Shown here piece after piece: positions 46,155 to 55,045 of a stretch of 64,000 nucleotides of DNA; within the stretch, counting starts at the first letter, position 1, and each line of letters starts with the position of its first letter. The stretch spans positions 141,567-205,566 of the forward strand of contig CAVWDU010000002.1 in the NCBI GenBank assembly GCA_963753815.1, read 5' to 3'. This DNA is from CAVWDU01 sp963753815. GTDB taxonomy: Bacteria > Pseudomonadota > Gammaproteobacteria > Pseudomonadales > Halieaceae. Below the pieces are notes generated by a model. That model was given only the letters and a program-made list of their open reading frames with translations. It ran no database searches and had not been told where the DNA came from. The position numbers and the translations under genes were made by a program.

Positions 46155-47998
46155 GATACAGATCTCCTGTTTTCTTGGTTTGCAGACTGATGCTCGCTGT
46201 CCGAAAGCTCGGCTGAATGAGAGGGTGGCTTTATTGCAGCCCGACGCAGTGCGGACTGCATTGCCCGCTCAGCGATTTCTGCCAGGGACAGGCCGCCGAG
46301 CGTGGCAGCGGTTCCGGTGGCGCTTCGCGCCGCCAGCGGATCGACGGCGAGTACGCGACTCACGGTCACCCCACCGCCCGCACTGCAGTACAGGTCGACT
46401 CTTGCCAGGTCGAAGCAGCCCAGCGCTCGCGCGGCGCTGATCGCGGCATTCGATGCTTCAGCCTGGCACGCCTCGGGGAGATCGACCTCGCGCCGAAATG
46501 GCTGCCGACCCGATTGGCGCTCCAGCAGCGGCAGCACGCGGAGGCCCTCTGCCGATTGGGGATCGAGCACGATCGCGGTCACAGGTCGGCCGGGCGGCAG
46601 TTGCTCTATGGTGAACTCTCCAAAACGCTGCTCCATGCGCTGGCAAACGGACTGAAGGCGCCGTGCGTTGCTCACACGCCTGGGGCCACGATCAGCGTGG
46701 TGCAGCGGCCTGACACTCACGCAGGCATCTTCCGCCTGCAGAATACGCCGGGCTTCCTCACGGGTCAGCGTGACAGGAACCCGCAGGCCTGCCCTTTGCA
46801 ATGCATCGAGTTGCTGTTGACGGTTACTACTGATCACCGCTGCGTTGGCACGCGGACCAGCATGCGGGATGCCCAGCATTTCGCAGATCGCGGGCACCTG
46901 AGACATTCGGCCCACGCCCTGGACTCCGCCGGAATAATTGAGCACACAAAGCCCGGCCGCATGCGGACGAAACGCCGCATTGGCGAGGCTGCGCAGCTTG
47001 TCCGGCAAGGTGCTGTCGCACTCAAGCACGTGAACTTCGTAATGGCGGTCGCGCAGCTCATCGATCAGTGCCTGCAGCGAGGCCCGACGATAGCGCCTGG
47101 GAACCTCTTCCGCCAGGCGGCGGGGCGATGCCTCGGGAAACCGATTGCGAACCAGGGCAATTTGCCGCTTTGCCGCTACCGCCCGCCCCGAGCGCACACC
47201 CGGGCGAAAGCCTTCCAGCAGGCGCATATCCAGGAATTCGGAGACGAACACGATCAAAACCAGCGGGGTCAGCAGCAGTTCCGGGCAGGCCAGGAGCAGC
47301 TCTCGCAGCAGCGTCAGCTGGTTCAGCCCTGCAATCACACCTGCGAGCACAATAGTGGTAGAGGTACGCCAGGCCGCCATCGCCAGGCCGTCGCGGGCTA
47401 CGGTATCGGCAATGCTCTCGGCGAGCATGGCGAGGATCACCAGGGGGAAGAAGGCCATACTCCACAGCGTGGGCGAATTGAGCCAGGCGCCGGTCAGCAG
47501 CGCGGCGAGCATGATGAAGGCCACGATGCAAAGCACCACAGCGACCCTGGCGTAAAGCGGCATGCCCGAACGCCGCATGCTGGGCCTGACCAGCACCACA
47601 GTGCCGGCGATCAGCAGGATCAGCAGCAGGCTGGGTACCAGCCCGTTTTCCTGAATACCGATGGCGATCAGAATGGAGCGAAAACCCAGCACCCGAATAC
47701 CCAGGGTCAAACGCGTCAGGGCGATCAGCAATGCCGCAACAGGCAGCAGCAGGATATACAGGACCACGTCGCGGTCCGCGTAGCCAATCCACTGAAGCGT
47801 GAAATACTGGTTCAACCAATCACCGGTGACCGTCAAAGCTGTCAGCCCCTGGGTGTATTGCGCCAGGATTCGCAGCAGTATCAGCAACAGCGGCAGCAGG
47901 CCCATCACCAGCAACACACCGAGCCACGCTGTAGGTATGCGCTGACGGTCCCACTGAGTCAGGGCACCGCGTATTGCGAAGTAGGCTCCAGTATGCAC
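46121..47998 (-). CDS. 7TM membrane protein (UUP1/transglutaminase-associated type) fused to an ATP-grasp-like domain
   Basis: 625 aa. Residues 1-260 hold about seven helices matching the 7TM region usually fused to inactive transglutaminases: LTLGIRVLGFRSILIAIGIQ, ESIADTVARDGLAMAAW, CPELLLTPLVLIVF, FLDMRLLEGFRPG. Residues ~330-590 resemble D-Ala-D-Ala-ligase/RimK ATP-grasp: PAICEMLGIPHAGPRANAAV, ISSNRQQQLDALQRAGLRVP and ALGCFDLARVDLYCSAGG. Key sites are altered: the usual V-K-P is SVRPLHH and the metal-binding LEVNP is RVLAVDP, so the ligase may be weakened or changed. Starts 3 bases after the HlyD gene stop region, with the hydroxylase downstream. Likely a membrane-linked peptide-modifying enzyme. 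Confidence 0.75.
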   Translation of the reverse strand: MHTGAYFAIRGALTQWDRQRIPTAWLGVLLVMGLLPLLLILLRILAQYTQGLTALTVTGDWLNQYFTLQWIGYADRDVVLYILLLPVAALLIALTRLTLGIRVLGFRSILIAIGIQENGLVPSLLLILLIAGTVVLVRPSMRRSGMPLYARVAVVLCIVAFIMLAALLTGAWLNSPTLWSMAFFPLVILAMLAESIADTVARDGLAMAAWRTSTTIVLAGVIAGLNQLTLLRELLLACPELLLTPLVLIVFVSEFLDMRLLEGFRPGVRSGRAVAAKRQIALVRNRFPEASPRRLAEEVPRRYRRASLQALIDELRDRHYEVHVLECDSTLPDKLRSLANAAFRPHAAGLCVLNYSGGVQGVGRMSQVPAICEMLGIPHAGPRANAAVISSNRQQQLDALQRAGLRVPVTLTREEARRILQAEDACVSVRPLHHADRGPRRVSNARRLQSVCQRMEQRFGEFTIEQLPPGRPVTAIVLDPQSAEGLRVLPLLERQSGRQPFRREVDLPEACQAEASNAAISAARALGCFDLARVDLYCSAGGGVTVSRVLAVDPLAARSATGTAATLGGLSLAEIAERAMQSALRRAAIKPPSHSAELSDSEHQSANQENRRSVSCATSASSVMA

Positions 47999-48001
47999 GA
48001 C

Positions 48002-49198
48002 TCAGGCACCACCGCGGCGAATATCGACCACCGCTGACATACCAGGGCGCACCAGTTCAGGAGCTGCATCCAGGCGTATCTGCACGCCGATCTGCGGCGT
48101 CGGGCGCATGCGAGCCTCTCGGCTCAGAGGCAGGTAGTCCATGGGCATCTCGAAGTCCGTCGCAAGCCCGACGCGTTCCAGGCGGCCCGGAAACTCTCTG
48201 TTCGGTAGGGCCGGAAAGCTAACGCTGACCGCGCTGCCCGGTTGCAGGTCACCCAGTTGCTCTTCCGGTATCCAGGCCTCGATCCAGGTATCTTCCGTCA
48301 ACCAGAGGCTGAGCAGGGGCATGCCGGTTTCGATGGCCATACCGGGTTGTGCGAGGCGCCGAACCACCGCGCCATCGGCCGGAGCAACGACGCGCGTACT
48401 CTGGATGTCCGTATCGACACGCTGCAGCTCTGCCAGCAACTCCTGGAGCTGGGCCTTCAGGATCAACAGTTCACCCTCGCGCAGCTCGGCTTCTTTCTGT
48501 GCCAGCCGCGTGGTCTCCAGGTCAGACAGGCTGCCGGTCGCCGCAGCGTCAGCGGCAGCAGCCAGCGACGCACTGATGGCCGCCTTGGCGGCGGCGTCCC
48601 GGATAATCTCTTCCGAAACGGCACCGCCGGTTTGCAGAGCCTGTCGCGCAGCATGGAACGCACGAGCGTCTTCGGCCCGGAAGCGCGCCGCCTCTGCCTC
48701 TGCCTGCATCTGTCGGTACTCCGACTCTGCACGCAGCAGTCCGACCCGAGCTGTATCCCTGGCAATGCCAATCGCCGCCTCGTCTACGGCAATGCGCCGC
48801 TCGAGAGTCTCCAACTGCGCTTCAATCTGGGCCCGTTGCGCAAGCAGATGCGTATTCTCGAGAGTGGCCAGCAGATCACCTCTCTGCACGCGGTCTCCGG
48901 CTCTCACGAAGACCTCGGCAATCACACCCTCACCGCGCACCCCGAGCTCGGAAAGGTGCGAGCGCACTAGGGCATTGCGCGTCACGACATGTGTGCTCTG
49001 GTAATACCACCAGACACCCACAACACTGATCAGACCGGCCAGACAGAGGCCGCCGGCCGCTTTCAGGAACAGGCGCCTTCCGGCCGTGCCTCGAGGCCGC
49101 TGTGGGTGGGCCTCGGCGCCCGGCTCTGACTGCACCAGCTCAGGGGTGGGGGTGTCCAGCGCTTCATTGGGTATCAGTCTTGCCTGACTTTGCGACAT
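48002..49198 (-). CDS. HlyD-family periplasmic adaptor (membrane fusion) protein
   Basis: 398 aa. N-terminal cytoplasmic tail, one transmembrane helix (FLKAAGGLCLAGLISVVGVW), then the biotinyl-lipoyl half (GVIAEVFVRAGDRVQRGDLLATLEN), a long coiled-coil hairpin rich in Ala/Glu/Arg (~120-250), the second half (TRVVAPADGAVVRRLAQPGMAI) and a beta-barrel (WIEAWIPEEQLGDLQPGSAVSVSF). No dedicated ABC or MFS pump lies beside it; the next gene is the 7TM/ATP-grasp protein. This suggests the adaptor serves that membrane protein, which is uncommon. ATG 49198. Confidence 0.85.
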   Translation of the reverse strand: MSQSQARLIPNEALDTPTPELVQSEPGAEAHPQRPRGTAGRRLFLKAAGGLCLAGLISVVGVWWYYQSTHVVTRNALVRSHLSELGVRGEGVIAEVFVRAGDRVQRGDLLATLENTHLLAQRAQIEAQLETLERRIAVDEAAIGIARDTARVGLLRAESEYRQMQAEAEAARFRAEDARAFHAARQALQTGGAVSEEIIRDAAAKAAISASLAAAADAAATGSLSDLETTRLAQKEAELREGELLILKAQLQELLAELQRVDTDIQSTRVVAPADGAVVRRLAQPGMAIETGMPLLSLWLTEDTWIEAWIPEEQLGDLQPGSAVSVSFPALPNREFPGRLERVGLATDFEMPMDYLPLSREARMRPTPQIGVQIRLDAAPELVRPGMSAVVDIRRGGA

Positions 49199-49823
49199 GG
49201 TGGCTACCTTTCAGCTCGAGTCATTATCCGTTGTGCACAGCACAGGGCAGGCGGAACCGCCCTGTTACACACAACAACGCCGCCAGCAGAGACTTATTCC
49301 AGTCAACAGCAATTTTTTCCGCGAGCGGGCGATGGCCGAGCTGATCTACCCGCCCCGTACAGCCGGCTGGCGGGCAACTCCAGGCTCCTGTTTGCCGGTG
49401 CTGATGCCGCGCAACAGCACGTCGTGAGTCGAGCTCTCAAAAATAATCCAACACGACTTTAGCTCGACAACAGACTGATTTAGTACTTGAGAACCTGATG
49501 GAACATCGCATAAAGCCCGAGAACGACAACAAGCACTGTTCCTGCGTACCCTAGCCATAAACGCTCTCAGGGGAGGTATAGAAGAAGTATTAACGGGGTG
49601 TCGAGGGTAACTGCTTATCCAGAAAATGGTCGCGGAACTTGAGATCGTGGATGCAGGCTCTTGCATTGCCGGCGGTTAGTACTCGCTTTTTTGGTCTTGT
49701 AGATCTTTTTCGCTCACCTTCGAAAACCGGCTCGAACATTTCTATACCAGCGTATCCCTCAGTGGCTTCCTTATAGTGACCGCACCCCGCTAATACCTCG
49801 TTATTTTGGTTGCTTACGTTGAA
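49199..49823. other. Intergenic region at a composition boundary
   Basis: About 620 bases with no supported gene. Up to ~49430 it resembles the GC-rich left side; beyond that it is visibly richer in A and T. A short plus-strand piece at 49627 (MVAELEIVDAGSCIAGG then stop) looks faintly like the N-terminal of a CoA-transferase III protein but is too short to call. Confidence 0.4.
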
Positions 49824-50750
49824 TCATTCAACTGGTGTGATGCCACAGTCTTTACGCGGGAAGTGCACATGTACAGTGCCAAAGTCTTCCGTCTCGCGGG
49901 CGACAATAATGCGTTCATCATTTGCTGCGGCTAATGAGCCCGCTACTGGCACTACGCCGTAATCTAATGGAGCTACTTGTACATTTGCACCAATCTCAGC
50001 GTCAGTGGTGCCATAGCTGGCGGGTAATGGCCGCGGTACATTATCTTTTGCTGCGGCAAAGGCAACGGCTTGGGTAATGTCTTGCTGCTTCCCGTGGCCG
50101 ATGGTTCCAATAGCTTCAAACCATTTTTGAACTGCAGGGCCAGCATCCAATACACCGCGTTTGACATTCACGTGTAACCACAAGGGGTGATAGATGGAAA
50201 AATCTGCTACTGAGGGCTTCTCACCGCTCACGTAGGGCTGGCCAGCCAGGTGTGTTTCTAAATCTGACAGGAATGACTCAAGAATAGCTGCTGCTCGCTT
50301 TGCACCGGGCGCCCGGCTAGTGCCGCCATCCAATAATTTGACGCGGTCTTTAATAAACTTATAAGTGCCAATAGGGCCAAATTTCATCAACATGGTGCCT
50401 AATGCACGACTTGGCGGTATAGAACCAATGGCCGCAAAAAACACCTCGCCTTCGGCGCGCAGCATTAGAGTTTCAGCATCGCCGCTAATCATGGCGGGGC
50501 TCAATTCAGCACGGTTGGTTATCCTTGAAACTTCCTCTGCTATCAAGGTGGTATCACAAAAAATATCTGCACCAATTTGCCCCACAGGAATACGTCTGTA
50601 GCCACCTGATAGTGGATCGATATTCGGGCGCGGTGGCCATACAGGCGAGATCAAAGAAGACCAACTGGAATTGGTTAAACCAAACATTAAGCGTATTTTT
50701 TCCGCGTAGGGTGAGCTTTCGTAGTGGTGTAGTATGAGGGTTTCGGTCAT
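49824..50750 (-). CDS. Glutathione S-transferase family protein with C-terminal extension
   Basis: 308 aa. Thioredoxin-like N-terminus LILHHYESSPYAEKIRLMFG with the Ser/Tyr-rich start of the active site, then YRRIPVGQIGADIFCDTTLI (cis-Pro loop). The helical domain contains LETHLAGQPYVSGEKPSVADFSIYHPLW, a classic GST C-terminal block. Residues ~230-308 are an extra beta-rich tail (ASYGTTDAEIGANVQVAPLD). GGAGCATAACACC precedes ATG 50750. The DNA is clearly more A/T-rich than surrounding genes, hinting at recent transfer. Possible isomerase or detoxifying role. Confidence 0.82.
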   Translation of the reverse strand: MTETLILHHYESSPYAEKIRLMFGLTNSSWSSLISPVWPPRPNIDPLSGGYRRIPVGQIGADIFCDTTLIAEEVSRITNRAELSPAMISGDAETLMLRAEGEVFFAAIGSIPPSRALGTMLMKFGPIGTYKFIKDRVKLLDGGTSRAPGAKRAAAILESFLSDLETHLAGQPYVSGEKPSVADFSIYHPLWLHVNVKRGVLDAGPAVQKWFEAIGTIGHGKQQDITQAVAFAAAKDNVPRPLPASYGTTDAEIGANVQVAPLDYGVVPVAGSLAAANDERIIVARETEDFGTVHVHFPRKDCGITPVE

Positions 50751-50852
50751 GGTGTTATGCTCCTTCGGATACCAAGTTCTATCGTGCTACGTCATTAGCA
50801 GGGGGGCTGGCAAAGTGTCGGTGTTCCTGATCCGTACCTCCAACCTTTAATT

Positions 50853-51150
50853 TTATATCACCACCCCAGCCAGCTGATTTGAAGGGGCGACTTGCAGTTT
50901 TTCGCAGCTAGCCTTAAATGACTCTGAGACAAATGGCCAGCCCTTGCTTGCTGTCTCTCGAAGTTCATCCTCGAGTTGCTGATTCACTTCGCATTCGAAC
51001 AGCATTTGATACTCACGCCGAGGCTTTGGACCATCGCTGCCAAGATCAGGATATAGTCTGTGTGGCGTCAAAAGAGCGCCGTATTCCCCATGCCAATTTG
51101 CCATGTAACTACTGCACTGGTAATCCGCTGGATACCCCACCGTAGCTGCT
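50853..51150 (-). pseudogene. C-terminal remnant of a RAYT-type (REP-associated) transposase
   Basis: The reading frame contains YPADYQCSSYMANWHGEYGA, LLTPHRLYPDLGSDGPKPRR and EYQMLFECEVNQQLEDELRE. This is the C-terminal region of Y1-type REP-associated transposases ('hPaeYrWSSYraN...dallTPH'). The catalytic HUH and Tyr part is absent; upstream sequence in the same frame is unrelated. The tail ends abnormally in QLAGVVI. No flanking REP hairpins were recognised. Confidence 0.65.
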
Positions 51151-51382
51151 CGCGCAGTTCGTAGAACCGAGCGGCCGGCGCCCCGGGGTTCGAACCGAGT
51201 CCGCGCACTGCACCATAAAAACACGGGCTTGGCATGCGAGGGCATGTCTGGGCGAGACGATGGCCGCATGGTGGTCCCACGTTCAGGCCCGGTATGCCAT
51301 ATAAATCCAGCAATCCACACAGAACAGCATTAAACTCAGTTAGCGATACCCTGTAGAGGCGTATCCTCTGCCGCCCAATAAT

Positions 51383-51748
51383 TTAACACTGATACGCTTT
51401 ATCCAGCTCGACGGCGAGGGTCGCCAACCGCTTGTCCCGCGTCCAAAGCTTCGCAGGACTGCCAAGAAATGTCGACGAAAGCAGGTGCGCATCTATATAA
51501 CCGACACCGCGCCCCATCAATTGGTGCTGCTCTATAAAAAACAGTACTTCCGCATCCGTAGCCGTCGTCGCCTTGGGTAAATACGACAGCAGGGATATCA
51601 CTCCCACTCTATTTCTCAGGTTGCCGCAAGCCAATTCACCGATGACGAACGGGTGAACCAGTACCTGAGTACTCTCCAGCAGGTGCGCCAACCTCTTATC
51701 CCCTGAGCGGAGATGGTCAATCCAGACTGACGTATCTACCAGTATCAC
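51383..51748 (-). CDS. vapC: VapC-type PIN-domain toxin
   Basis: 121-aa ribonuclease toxin. The PIN acidic residues are visible: Asp in MILVDTSVWIDHL, Glu in VIGELACGNLR, Asp in GVGYIDAHLLSS and Asp in LWTRDKRLATLA. These coordinate Mg2+ for RNA cleavage. Its ATG overlaps the antitoxin stop by 4 bases (ATGA type), normal for the family. Length is typical. Confidence 0.93.
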   Translation of the reverse strand: MILVDTSVWIDHLRSGDKRLAHLLESTQVLVHPFVIGELACGNLRNRVGVISLLSYLPKATTATDAEVLFFIEQHQLMGRGVGYIDAHLLSSTFLGSPAKLWTRDKRLATLAVELDKAYQC

Positions 51749-51942
51749 CTCCTTTCTGCCCGTCTACGGGGAACCGGTTTCAGTTCTGGATCGCTTGCTC
51801 CCAGCTGTGAGAGCCGACGCGCACTTTCACGCTCAATAAGCGCCTTAAGGCCTTCGCGCACCAGCGTGGTTTTTTCACGCACCCCGGTAATCCGCTGTGC
51901 CTCGGACATCAACTCATCGTCGATACTAATTGTGGTTCTCAT
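51745..51942 (-). CDS. vapB: VapB-type antitoxin
   Basis: 65 aa. The N-terminus MRTTISIDDELMSEAQRITG is a ribbon-helix-helix DNA-binding start, followed by EKTTLVREGLKALIERESAR and a basic tail RRRAERR that wraps the toxin. It binds VapC and represses its own promoter. ATG 51942 lies 27 bases from an inverted repeat that spans a TATAAT box. Confidence 0.92.
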   Translation of the reverse strand: MRTTISIDDELMSEAQRITGVREKTTLVREGLKALIERESARRLSQLGASDPELKPVPRRRAERR

Positions 51943-51968
51943 GATTTCTACTCCGACGCCAAACAGCC

Positions 51969-51996
51969 AGCATCAAATTATACACTATCTGATGCT
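51969..51996 (-). promoter_or_regulatory. vapBC promoter and operator
   Basis: A perfect inverted repeat, AGCATCA at 51969-51975 and TGATGCT at 51990-51996, encloses a TATAAT -10 box (minus strand, 51982-51977). The site lies 27 bases before the vapB start. This is the expected layout for ribbon-helix-helix autorepression. No good -35 hexamer is seen. Confidence 0.7.
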
Positions 51997-52439
51997 ATTT
52001 TGGATGACTGCAGATCCACCGACTACACAATTTCCAGAGCGATTATTGGCTCTTGCTTCTTCATCAATGCACTGTGGGGACGAATCAAAACGGCTGTTAG
52101 CCGTTGTGACCCCTGCGAGGCTGCGCGCCTACGGCGCTCGCCTCAAACTCGCCGATAGCGAGAGTCAGTCGAACAATCTGCACTTCACAGGTACGCCCGG
52201 AGGTCCTGCAGCGATTTACTGTAAATCCTTCAACCGATGAACGACTGCGTTATCCCCCGGCACCGACGAACTGCGTACCCCAGCCACCTTGCACCACTTC
52301 CCAGGAATGCGGAGGCGGCGGCGCGACGCCGGAAATCGGTGGCAACGTGCATACGCACAAAATCCCGCTGCTGCCGAGTTCCGGACCCGTTTGCCATACA
52401 GGCACGCCCCGCTTCCAGGTCCGTATCGGCCCTATGAAG
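51997..52439. other. Intergenic region, no gene seen
   Basis: About 440 bases between vapBC and the membrane protein. It contains a small hairpin CTCGC-CGATA-GCGAG near 52150 but no supported gene or RNA. An attC-like reading was considered and dropped. Confidence 0.4.
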
Positions 52440-53072
52440 TTAACCGGACTGCACTAGAGAATGCATCCAATAGCGCCTGGCCTGCCGATACTGAAACAGC
52501 AGGGCGAACAGTGCCAGCAACAGCGCCGCAACCGAGAGCAAAGGCTGATTGTCTACAACCCACAAGGCTCCGCCCAGGATAATCAAAACGATAAAGGAGA
52601 CGATAGATCCCATGTAATCGCGCCAACTACTGGGACCCATATTGCGGAAGAAATACTCGTTCGCCGGATCGGCCCTGGCCCGGCGCATACTGACATGCGT
52701 TGTGGCAGTTGTGATGCCGTATACCGCAGCCAGCAACAGGAACCAGGTACCCAGGGGATTGGGATACATCAGGTCGATCATGGCAAACTCAAGCAGACCG
52801 ATCAGAAAGGGTACCAGCGTGTCTTCCAGCGTGGGCAGCCAGGAGAAACGCAGGACAAAGCTCACATAAAACACCCAGATCAGTAAGATACCCGTCAACA
52901 AGACCGCCATCTGCAGCCAGGCTATGGCCGCGCCCCAATCGCCCTGCCAGAGGTAAGCGTTGCCCTCTGTTTTGCTCCAGTACAGCTCGATGGCCAGCGC
53001 CTGGATCATGCTGAGTATAGTAAGGATGATAGCGGGCACCAGTTCCTTGGCGCGCTCGAGATTTTTCTTCAT
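52440..53072 (-). CDS. Integral membrane protein, unknown function
   Basis: 210 aa with about six hydrophobic helices, for example LVPAIILTILSMIQALAIEL, IAWLQMAVLLTGILLIWVFY, LVPFLIGLLEFAMIDLMYP, SIVSFIVLIILGGALWVV and LLSVAALLLALFALLF. A loop (HVSMRRARADPANEYFFRNM) is hydrophilic and conserved-looking. I do not recognise a family. ATG 53072 begins MKKNLERAKELVP. It appears monocistronic, flanked by fragments. Confidence 0.7.
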   Translation of the reverse strand: MKKNLERAKELVPAIILTILSMIQALAIELYWSKTEGNAYLWQGDWGAAIAWLQMAVLLTGILLIWVFYVSFVLRFSWLPTLEDTLVPFLIGLLEFAMIDLMYPNPLGTWFLLLAAVYGITTATTHVSMRRARADPANEYFFRNMGPSSWRDYMGSIVSFIVLIILGGALWVVDNQPLLSVAALLLALFALLFQYRQARRYWMHSLVQSG

Positions 53073-53120
53073 AACCAGGACCGGGGATACCCTATGGTGC
53101 TTAGAATAGAAATTTTTTGA

Positions 53121-53450
53121 TCAGTCGCCACGGTAGACTTCCCTCACTTCCGACAGTGTCAGCAGCACTCCGGCTTCATTGACCTCCTCGGGAAGAATGT
53201 CAAACAGGTTGCGGTCCAGCACGACCAGGTCCATGGCGGATTCCGGCAGCGTGCCCGCGGCTTCGCCGGTGACCGGTTCGCGAACAATCACCCCACAGGC
53301 AGGATTCACTGTTCTGGCGTTGATACCGGCGAGCTCAAGCGCCCGGCTGCCACTGACCGCCGACCACCCATTCATCGGCGCCATAATCTCGGGGGTCCGG
53401 CATTTGATCACCAGGCTGCGAATTGCCTCCACATCGCTACTGTATTGCAA
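53121..53450 (-). pseudogene. C-terminal fragment of an amidohydrolase
   Basis: The end of the frame, AMDLVVLDRNLFDILPEEVN then LLTLSEVREVYRGD, is the closing beta-sandwich of a YtcJ-like amidohydrolase (compare FIILDRNLFDSPAEEIGET in the intact gene at 5747). The front part (about 75 aa) is scrambled: SGSRALELAGINARTVNPAC resembles only patches of the metal-domain end. All metal ligands are lost. Confidence 0.7.
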
Positions 53451-53581
53451 ATGGCAGCCACCCAGGCGCTCGCCGCCGGAGTGAATATGAGCAGGCGCAG
53501 CTATTTCTGGGTACCCATTCTGCTGCTTAAGTCTATTTAATCTGGGTCGCCACCTGATAAGGGCTCAGCATTATCTGAATC

Positions 53582-53770
53582 TCAGGACAGGTCCGTTTTG
53601 AGAATGGAAAAGGTAAGTCGCATGATCGTAGATGCCGGGTTTCCCTGATCTGGCGAAGTTAACATGTCAACATCCTCCGGAGGCTTTAAATCCTGCGGTA
53701 CCGCTTTCATCTTCACTGCCGCTGCCTCCACCACCCAACATTGCCATAGTGTTTTTCCCTGTCGACTCAT
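53582..53770 (-). CDS. Small hypothetical protein, 62 aa
   Basis: Open frame starting ATG 53770 with GGAGG three bases upstream. Sequence begins MSRQGKTLWQCWVVEAAAVK and ends MRLTFSILKTDLS, with a middle PQDLKPPEDVDMLTSPDQGN. Composition is protein-like but I know no family. It lies among gene fragments, so it may itself be leftover. Confidence 0.35.
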   Translation of the reverse strand: MSRQGKTLWQCWVVEAAAVKMKAVPQDLKPPEDVDMLTSPDQGNPASTIMRLTFSILKTDLS

Positions 53771-54344
53771 TGGCCTCCAGAGCAGTCTAGACCAAAATCG
53801 GGGATGCAGATCAAATGCCCAGGTTGCGCACTCGACATGACCTGACGTGTCTCCGGAAATTCCGGCATTTCTGGCAGAGGTACCCTGGCACCCCTGGCCG
53901 GCCTCAACCGCCTCGCGTATCTGGCGCCAAATTTGATGCAGGGCCAGCCCGCAAAATCAAATGGGCTGGAAGTCTACCTTCTGCCAGGTGCGGCCGGCCT
54001 TGTCCCGCTGGCTGCGGGGCTGCCCCGGCTTCCAGCCCGCTGCGGGGGTTGGCTTGGCCACGGTCCCAACTTCGATCCATCACAGCGTGCTTTCTATCAT
54101 GCACGGGCGATCGAGAATCCGACCTGCCGCTGGTCTACCTGGTGTGCGATTGGTACAGGTCTGGCGCCGAAGCCAGACTTGGCCATAACGCTCCAGGTGT
54201 TGATTTGCACAGAACTTTGACCCACTGTTTGCACTGAATATGGAACCGGCGGTTACGTCCTATCTACCTGACCGCCCTGCAGATTTTCACCTTTGAACGC
54301 GTCAAGCCCTCATGCAAATGACTGTCTAAAATGGCTCAATATTC
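53771..54344. other. Unassigned region beside an IS3 remnant
   Basis: About 570 bases. A plus-strand frame from 53815 to 54237 stays open (Arg/Pro/Gly-rich, ending LGHNAPGVDLHRTLTHCLH) and one in another phase spans 53933-54220, but neither shows domain character; both are likely high-GC artefacts or element debris. The AT-rich end near 54200-54240 could border the insertion sequence. Confidence 0.35.
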
Positions 54345-54931
54345 GGTGCAAATCAACAGGGCTTGCCATACATTTGTTGTACCCACGCTAGTTGCCAGCG
54401 TCTCAAGAGACTCCTCCCAGACCCGTCGGATATCAAACGAGAGCACAGCATCGCGCTTTGTCCTGTCGGGCAACCGCTGCACTGGGTCAGCCTGCCGGGC
54501 CTTGTGTTCGTAGAAGGTTGATGGGGCGATCTGCGATTAGGCGCAGATCGGCACGACCCCGCAATCAGCCCTGTGATCATCGATAAACGAGACCATCACT
54601 TTGGTCGGCGCAACGCGGTGCCGGTCAATCCGCCTGGGCAAAACAAGCCGACGCCTTACGCAGGACCTCATTGGCCCGCTTGAGCTCACGGTTCTCCCGT
54701 TCCAATGCCTTGAGTCGATCTCGATCAGAGCTGGTGTACCGCCCCGAGCCCCCTGGTCTGATCGCGCTCTGCCCGGCGTACCCATTTGCGCAAGATCTTC
54801 GCTGTGCAACCAATCTTGCTCGCTATCGAGCCGATGGCCGCCCACTGGGACTCATGCTTCCCTTGGTGCGCCAGCACCGTCCGAACAGCCCGTTTCCGGA
54901 CTTCCGGCGCGTATCTCACTGATTTGCTCAT
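54345..54931 (-). pseudogene. IS3-family transposase remnant (orfA and start of orfB)
   Basis: OrfA begins MSKSVRYAPEVRKRAVRTVL and has the HTH part (SIASKIGCTAKILRKWVRRA). Its leucine-zipper half lies in another phase: RDRLKALERENRELKRANEVLRKASACFA. OrfB then appears as VSFIDDHRADCGVVPIC and, after a stop, as PSTFYEHKARQADPV and VLSFDIRRVWEES, similar to the orfB N-terminus. At least two phase changes and stops occur and the DDE catalytic domain is absent, so it is dead. Confidence 0.8.
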
Positions 54932-55045
54932 AACCCCATCCTCTCAAGAAATGGAGTTTCCGGTAAAGCCGGGGCGATTCACATCATGTTTCCGCGTGGT
55001 TAAAGTATTTACGAGAATTATTCGAATTGCCTGGAGCCATCTGAA

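Noticed and set aside
46217..48037. Plus-strand open frame of 606 codons
   Set aside because: His/Gln/Arg-rich shadow opposite the 7TM/ATP-grasp gene; no domain seen.
51170..51215. tRNA-like GGGGTTCGAACC sequence
   Set aside because: GGTTCGAACC is a palindrome that arises by chance; no D- or anticodon arm could be folded around it.
52080..52200. Possible integron attC site (GTTAGCC-like core near vapBC)
   Set aside because: The core does not fit GTTRRRY and no matching partner site with the right spacing was found.
53815..54237. Plus-strand open frame of 140 codons
   Set aside because: Arg/Pro/Ser-rich, overlaps other open phases in GC-rich DNA, no ribosome site and no domain.
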